A stretch of DNA of 22,204 bases from Glomus cerebriforme (Eukaryota; Glomeromycota; Glomeromycetes; Glomerales; Glomeraceae), in assembly GCA_003550305.1 (NCBI GenBank), contig QKYT01000723.1, positions 27,018-49,221 on the forward strand, read 5' to 3'. Shown here piece by piece: positions 19,968 through 22,204 of the stretch. A program made the position numbers and the translations under genes. Numbering within the stretch: the first letter of the stretch is position 1; each line of letters begins with the position of its first letter. The notes under the pieces were generated by a model. The model made no database searches, had not been told where the DNA came from, and saw only the letters and a list, made by a program, of their open reading frames with translations.

Positions 19968-20650
19968 ATTTCATACCATAATCATCTTTGATACCTCTAT
20001 TTGTAAATTTCTTTGCGAAACATGGCAGGCATTTTTTTACATCAAGCGATTTGATCATTTATATTTATATAAAACTATATACTGAGTACAATCTGTTAAA
20101 GCCAGTTAGGTAAAAGTTATCTTTTTAACCAGTATCTCTTAATCTATAATTTTACGTCAAAAATCAGGCAAATCAAAATACAGTATATTATATTATAAAG
20201 TCACGTCAATTATTTTATTTTTTAAAAATGAAAAATAAAAAAATATACAAAGTTAAGAATTCCTAAGATAAGAAATAAATTATTTTCAAAATATTCTAAT
20301 TTCTTTAATTAAAGCTTCTAATTACTTTTGACATTAATGCTAATTATGAGTAGAGTTGATCTTTTATGTATTTCACTTTGAATGATGTATTTTTTATTGT
20401 AAAATTTTCCATTTTATTAATTTTATCCTATGGTTATAGCTCGGCCGGCTTTACTCAAATCACATGAATTAAATCAATTTTTGACGAAAAAATAAAATGT
20501 CAAATTTCGAAATAAAAAATATATCATTAGGAAGGTCTTTGACTAATATAAAACATTATTTTTTACCCAATTTATTATATCAGATTTTTTGCAATTCACA
20601 TTCATCAGAAAGTTTTGAACAGGCATATAAAATGTAAACATATACCATGT
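19968..20650. other. AT-rich intergenic stretch
   Basis: No gene supported. If one base is ignored at the frame change near 19940, the shifted frame stays open to about 20085, but the peptide is not recognisable Crinkler sequence, so the end of the relic was probably deleted or replaced. The remainder is A/T-run DNA. Confidence 0.4.
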
Positions 20651-20739
20651 GTTGCTCAATACCAAAAAAGTGTTGTGCAATGAACCAACCAACGTGACTA
20701 AAAACACATTGCGCAATACTTTTTTAGGTGTATAACAAC
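20651..20739. repeat. Imperfect inverted repeat / hairpin
   Basis: The left arm 20651-20682 (core AAAAAAGTGTTGTGCAATG) pairs with the right arm 20707-20739 (core CATTGCGCAATACTTTTTT), with a 24-base loop. It is followed at 20759-20835 by three copies of a TTAAAAA-(C/T)-GCATATA-like word. It could be a very small MITE or a transcribed hairpin. No target duplication identified. Confidence 0.5.
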
Positions 20740-21009
20740 ATACAGTAAAATAACAGCAGTTTAAAAATACATATAACAACACTAGATTAGTTAAAAAATG
20801 CATATAAAAATGTTAAAAAACGCATATAGTAATACAAATTTTAGCATATATTAACTACATTTAATAAATAAAAGTATTGTTAAACTTGTTAAATTGATTT
20901 TATTATGTTTAAACTATATTCGTTTATTAAAAATATAGATATACTAACTATGCTATACTAACTAACTATTCAATTCTAATATCCAAACTAGCTAAGTTAC
21001 AAAACTTAC
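20740..21009. other. AT-rich spacer and possible 3' end of the micro-exon array gene
   Basis: It contains the GCATATA word repeats and ACTAACTA repeats (about 20943-20967). On the minus strand, reading through the last array donor gives an open tail to a TAG at about 20970-20972, a possible last exon of the array gene. Confidence 0.35.
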
Positions 21010-22204
21010 GTTTCTGACTTTCAAAAACCCAAATTTTAAGGAACAAACTGAATCTACAAAAAAAAGAAAAACATTCAGTTAGAACATTTCTAACAAAGAA
21101 AAAAAATGAAAAAATAAAGTTTCGTAACAAAACATTTATTACAAAACTTACGTTTCAGTTTTCCAAGTCCAGGAGCAAACCTACAAAAGAAAAGAAACAT
21201 TCGGTTAAAACATTTCTATACAAAGAAAAAACAAAAAAATGAAGTTTGTAACGAAATAATTCATTATGAAACTTACGTTTCTTTTCAATTCCAAATTCTC
21301 AGAGCCAAATCTATAAAAGAAAAGAAAAAACATTCGGTTAGAACGTTTTTTAAAAAAAAAACAAAAAAAAATAAAGTTTTGTAACAAAATGAATATTACA
21401 AAACTTATGTTTCCAATCCTAATTCACAGAAGCAAACTACAAAAAAGAAGAAACGGTTAATTAGAACATTTCTAATAAAGAAAGAAAAAATGAAAAAATG
21501 AAGTTCATAATGAAGTAATTTATTACGAAACTTACGTTTCTTTTCCGATTCTGAATTTTCAGAGCTGAATCTACAAAAAAAGAAGAATATTCAGTTAGAA
21601 CGTTTCTTAAAGTAAAAAAAACTAAAAAAAATGAAGTTTCATAACGAAATAAACATTATGAAACTTATGTTTCAGTTTTTCAAGTCTAGGAGCAAACCTA
21701 CAAAAAAAGAAGAAACATTCGGTTAGAACGTTTCTTAAAAAAAAAATAAAAAAAAATGAAGTTTTGTTATCAAACTTACATTCTGAAAAGAAAGTTTCAA
21801 AGTTTCAACTTCAAAACTTACTAGATTTTCAAGCTAAAATTGAAAAAAAATCCAATCCTACAAAAAAAAATGAAAAAAAAGAAACGTTAATACCATTTCT
21901 ACTAATGATTCTTTAAGTAAATGCATCAAATGGGAATTTTGTGAAAAAACTTCCATACCCAAAATGAAATTCAAGAACTACAAGAAGAAAAAAAAATAAA
22001 TGTTAAAAACGTTTCCATTTAAAAAAAAACAAAAAAAAAAGAACAGTAAGTTTTGTTATGAAACTTACCGTTTCCTAATTTCAAGTGCCTAAACTAAAGG
22101 AAAGTCTACAAGAAAAGAAAAAGAACTATTAGAAAGCGTTTCTAAAAAAAAGAAAAAAAATGGCAAGTTTCACAAAGAAACTTACCATTCTCCAATTTCA
22201 CATA
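21010..22204 (-). repeat. Tandem array of about 130-base units shaped like micro-exons plus introns, running off the right edge
   Basis: On the minus strand each unit has a T-rich tract, a TGTAG (or TATAG) acceptor, a block of about 28-44 bases, and a GTAAGTTT donor. Blocks: 21053-21010, 21180-21152, 21310-21277, 21436-21409, 21570-21536, 21697-21669, 21857-21822, then less regular ones at 21977-21959, 22105-22069 and 22204-22186 (cut by the edge). Blocks translate to 9-11 residue hydrophilic peptides such as FAPGLGKLK, FAPRLEKLK, FGSENLELKRN and FSSENSESEKK. Blocks at 21409 and 21669 have ATAAG instead of a GT donor. The frame is consistent for 21857, 21570, 21436, 21310, 21180 and 21053 if 21697 is skipped. 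The layout recalls SP7-type repeat effectors of Rhizophagus, in which repeats and introns alternate; that link is inference. Confidence 0.5.

Noticed and set aside
20543..20803. Minus-strand ORF of 86 codons
   Set aside because: Spans the inverted repeat at 20651-20739; Cys/Phe-rich AT-derived peptide without support.
21205..21387. Minus-strand ORF of 60 codons
   Set aside because: Reads through two intron-like T-rich tracts and one micro-exon block of the array; the Phe runs come from the tracts.
21010..22204. CRISPR array
   Set aside because: Repeats are imperfect, units are about 130 bases, edges look like splice sites, and the genome is eukaryotic.

Overview
The window looks like nuclear DNA of an arbuscular mycorrhizal fungus, most likely Rhizophagus or a close Glomeromycotina relative. 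This rests on the very high A+T content, genes split by many short GT-AG introns (mostly about 70-150 bases), a Crinkler-type effector relic, and many small repeats and decayed transposon genes. The species call is inference from sequence style; no database was searched. All spliced models were built by hand and checked for reading phase at each junction.

Layout: (1) 1-4481 is a decayed, transposon-rich block. It holds the tail of an ORF from the left edge (1-150), a minus-strand relic of a DUF3504/tyrosine-recombinase-like gene (616-2100) interrupted by a 239-base insertion with a perfect 13-base target duplication (1248-1486), and unidentifiable AT-rich remnants. (2) 4482-16251 is the gene-rich core with five intact genes: a conserved protein of unknown function (minus, 5 exons, 304 aa); a BSD-domain protein of the SYAP1/BSDC1 type with an N-terminal nonapeptide repeat (plus, 7 exons, 339 aa); an MFS transporter (minus, 5 exons, 674 aa); ribosomal protein eL37 (minus, 4 exons, 98 aa); and the translational GTPase HBS1 (plus, 17 exons). 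A transposase scrap lies between the MFS and eL37 genes. (3) 16252-22204 is again repeat-rich. It has nested inverted-repeat elements with a CACGTG cluster, a multiply broken Crinkler-like pseudogene carrying a 199-base MITE flanked by TTA duplications, a hairpin repeat, and a minus-strand tandem array of roughly 130-base units. Each array unit looks like a micro-exon of about 28-44 bases between a TGTAG acceptor and a GTAAGT donor.

The intact genes are unrelated housekeeping functions. eL37 and HBS1 share a 245-base divergent promoter region and both belong to translation (ribosome structure; ribosome rescue and mRNA quality control). The unknown gene and the BSD gene share a 249-base divergent region.

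Most interesting points: exon 6 of HBS1 (358 codons) is phase-symmetric and looks like a SKI7-type cassette, so one locus could make an HBS1 form (647 aa) and a SKI7-like form (1005 aa); the micro-exon array at the right edge may be the 3' part of a modular SP7-like repeat protein; and two gene relics each carry a small mobile element whose insertion site can be read to the base.
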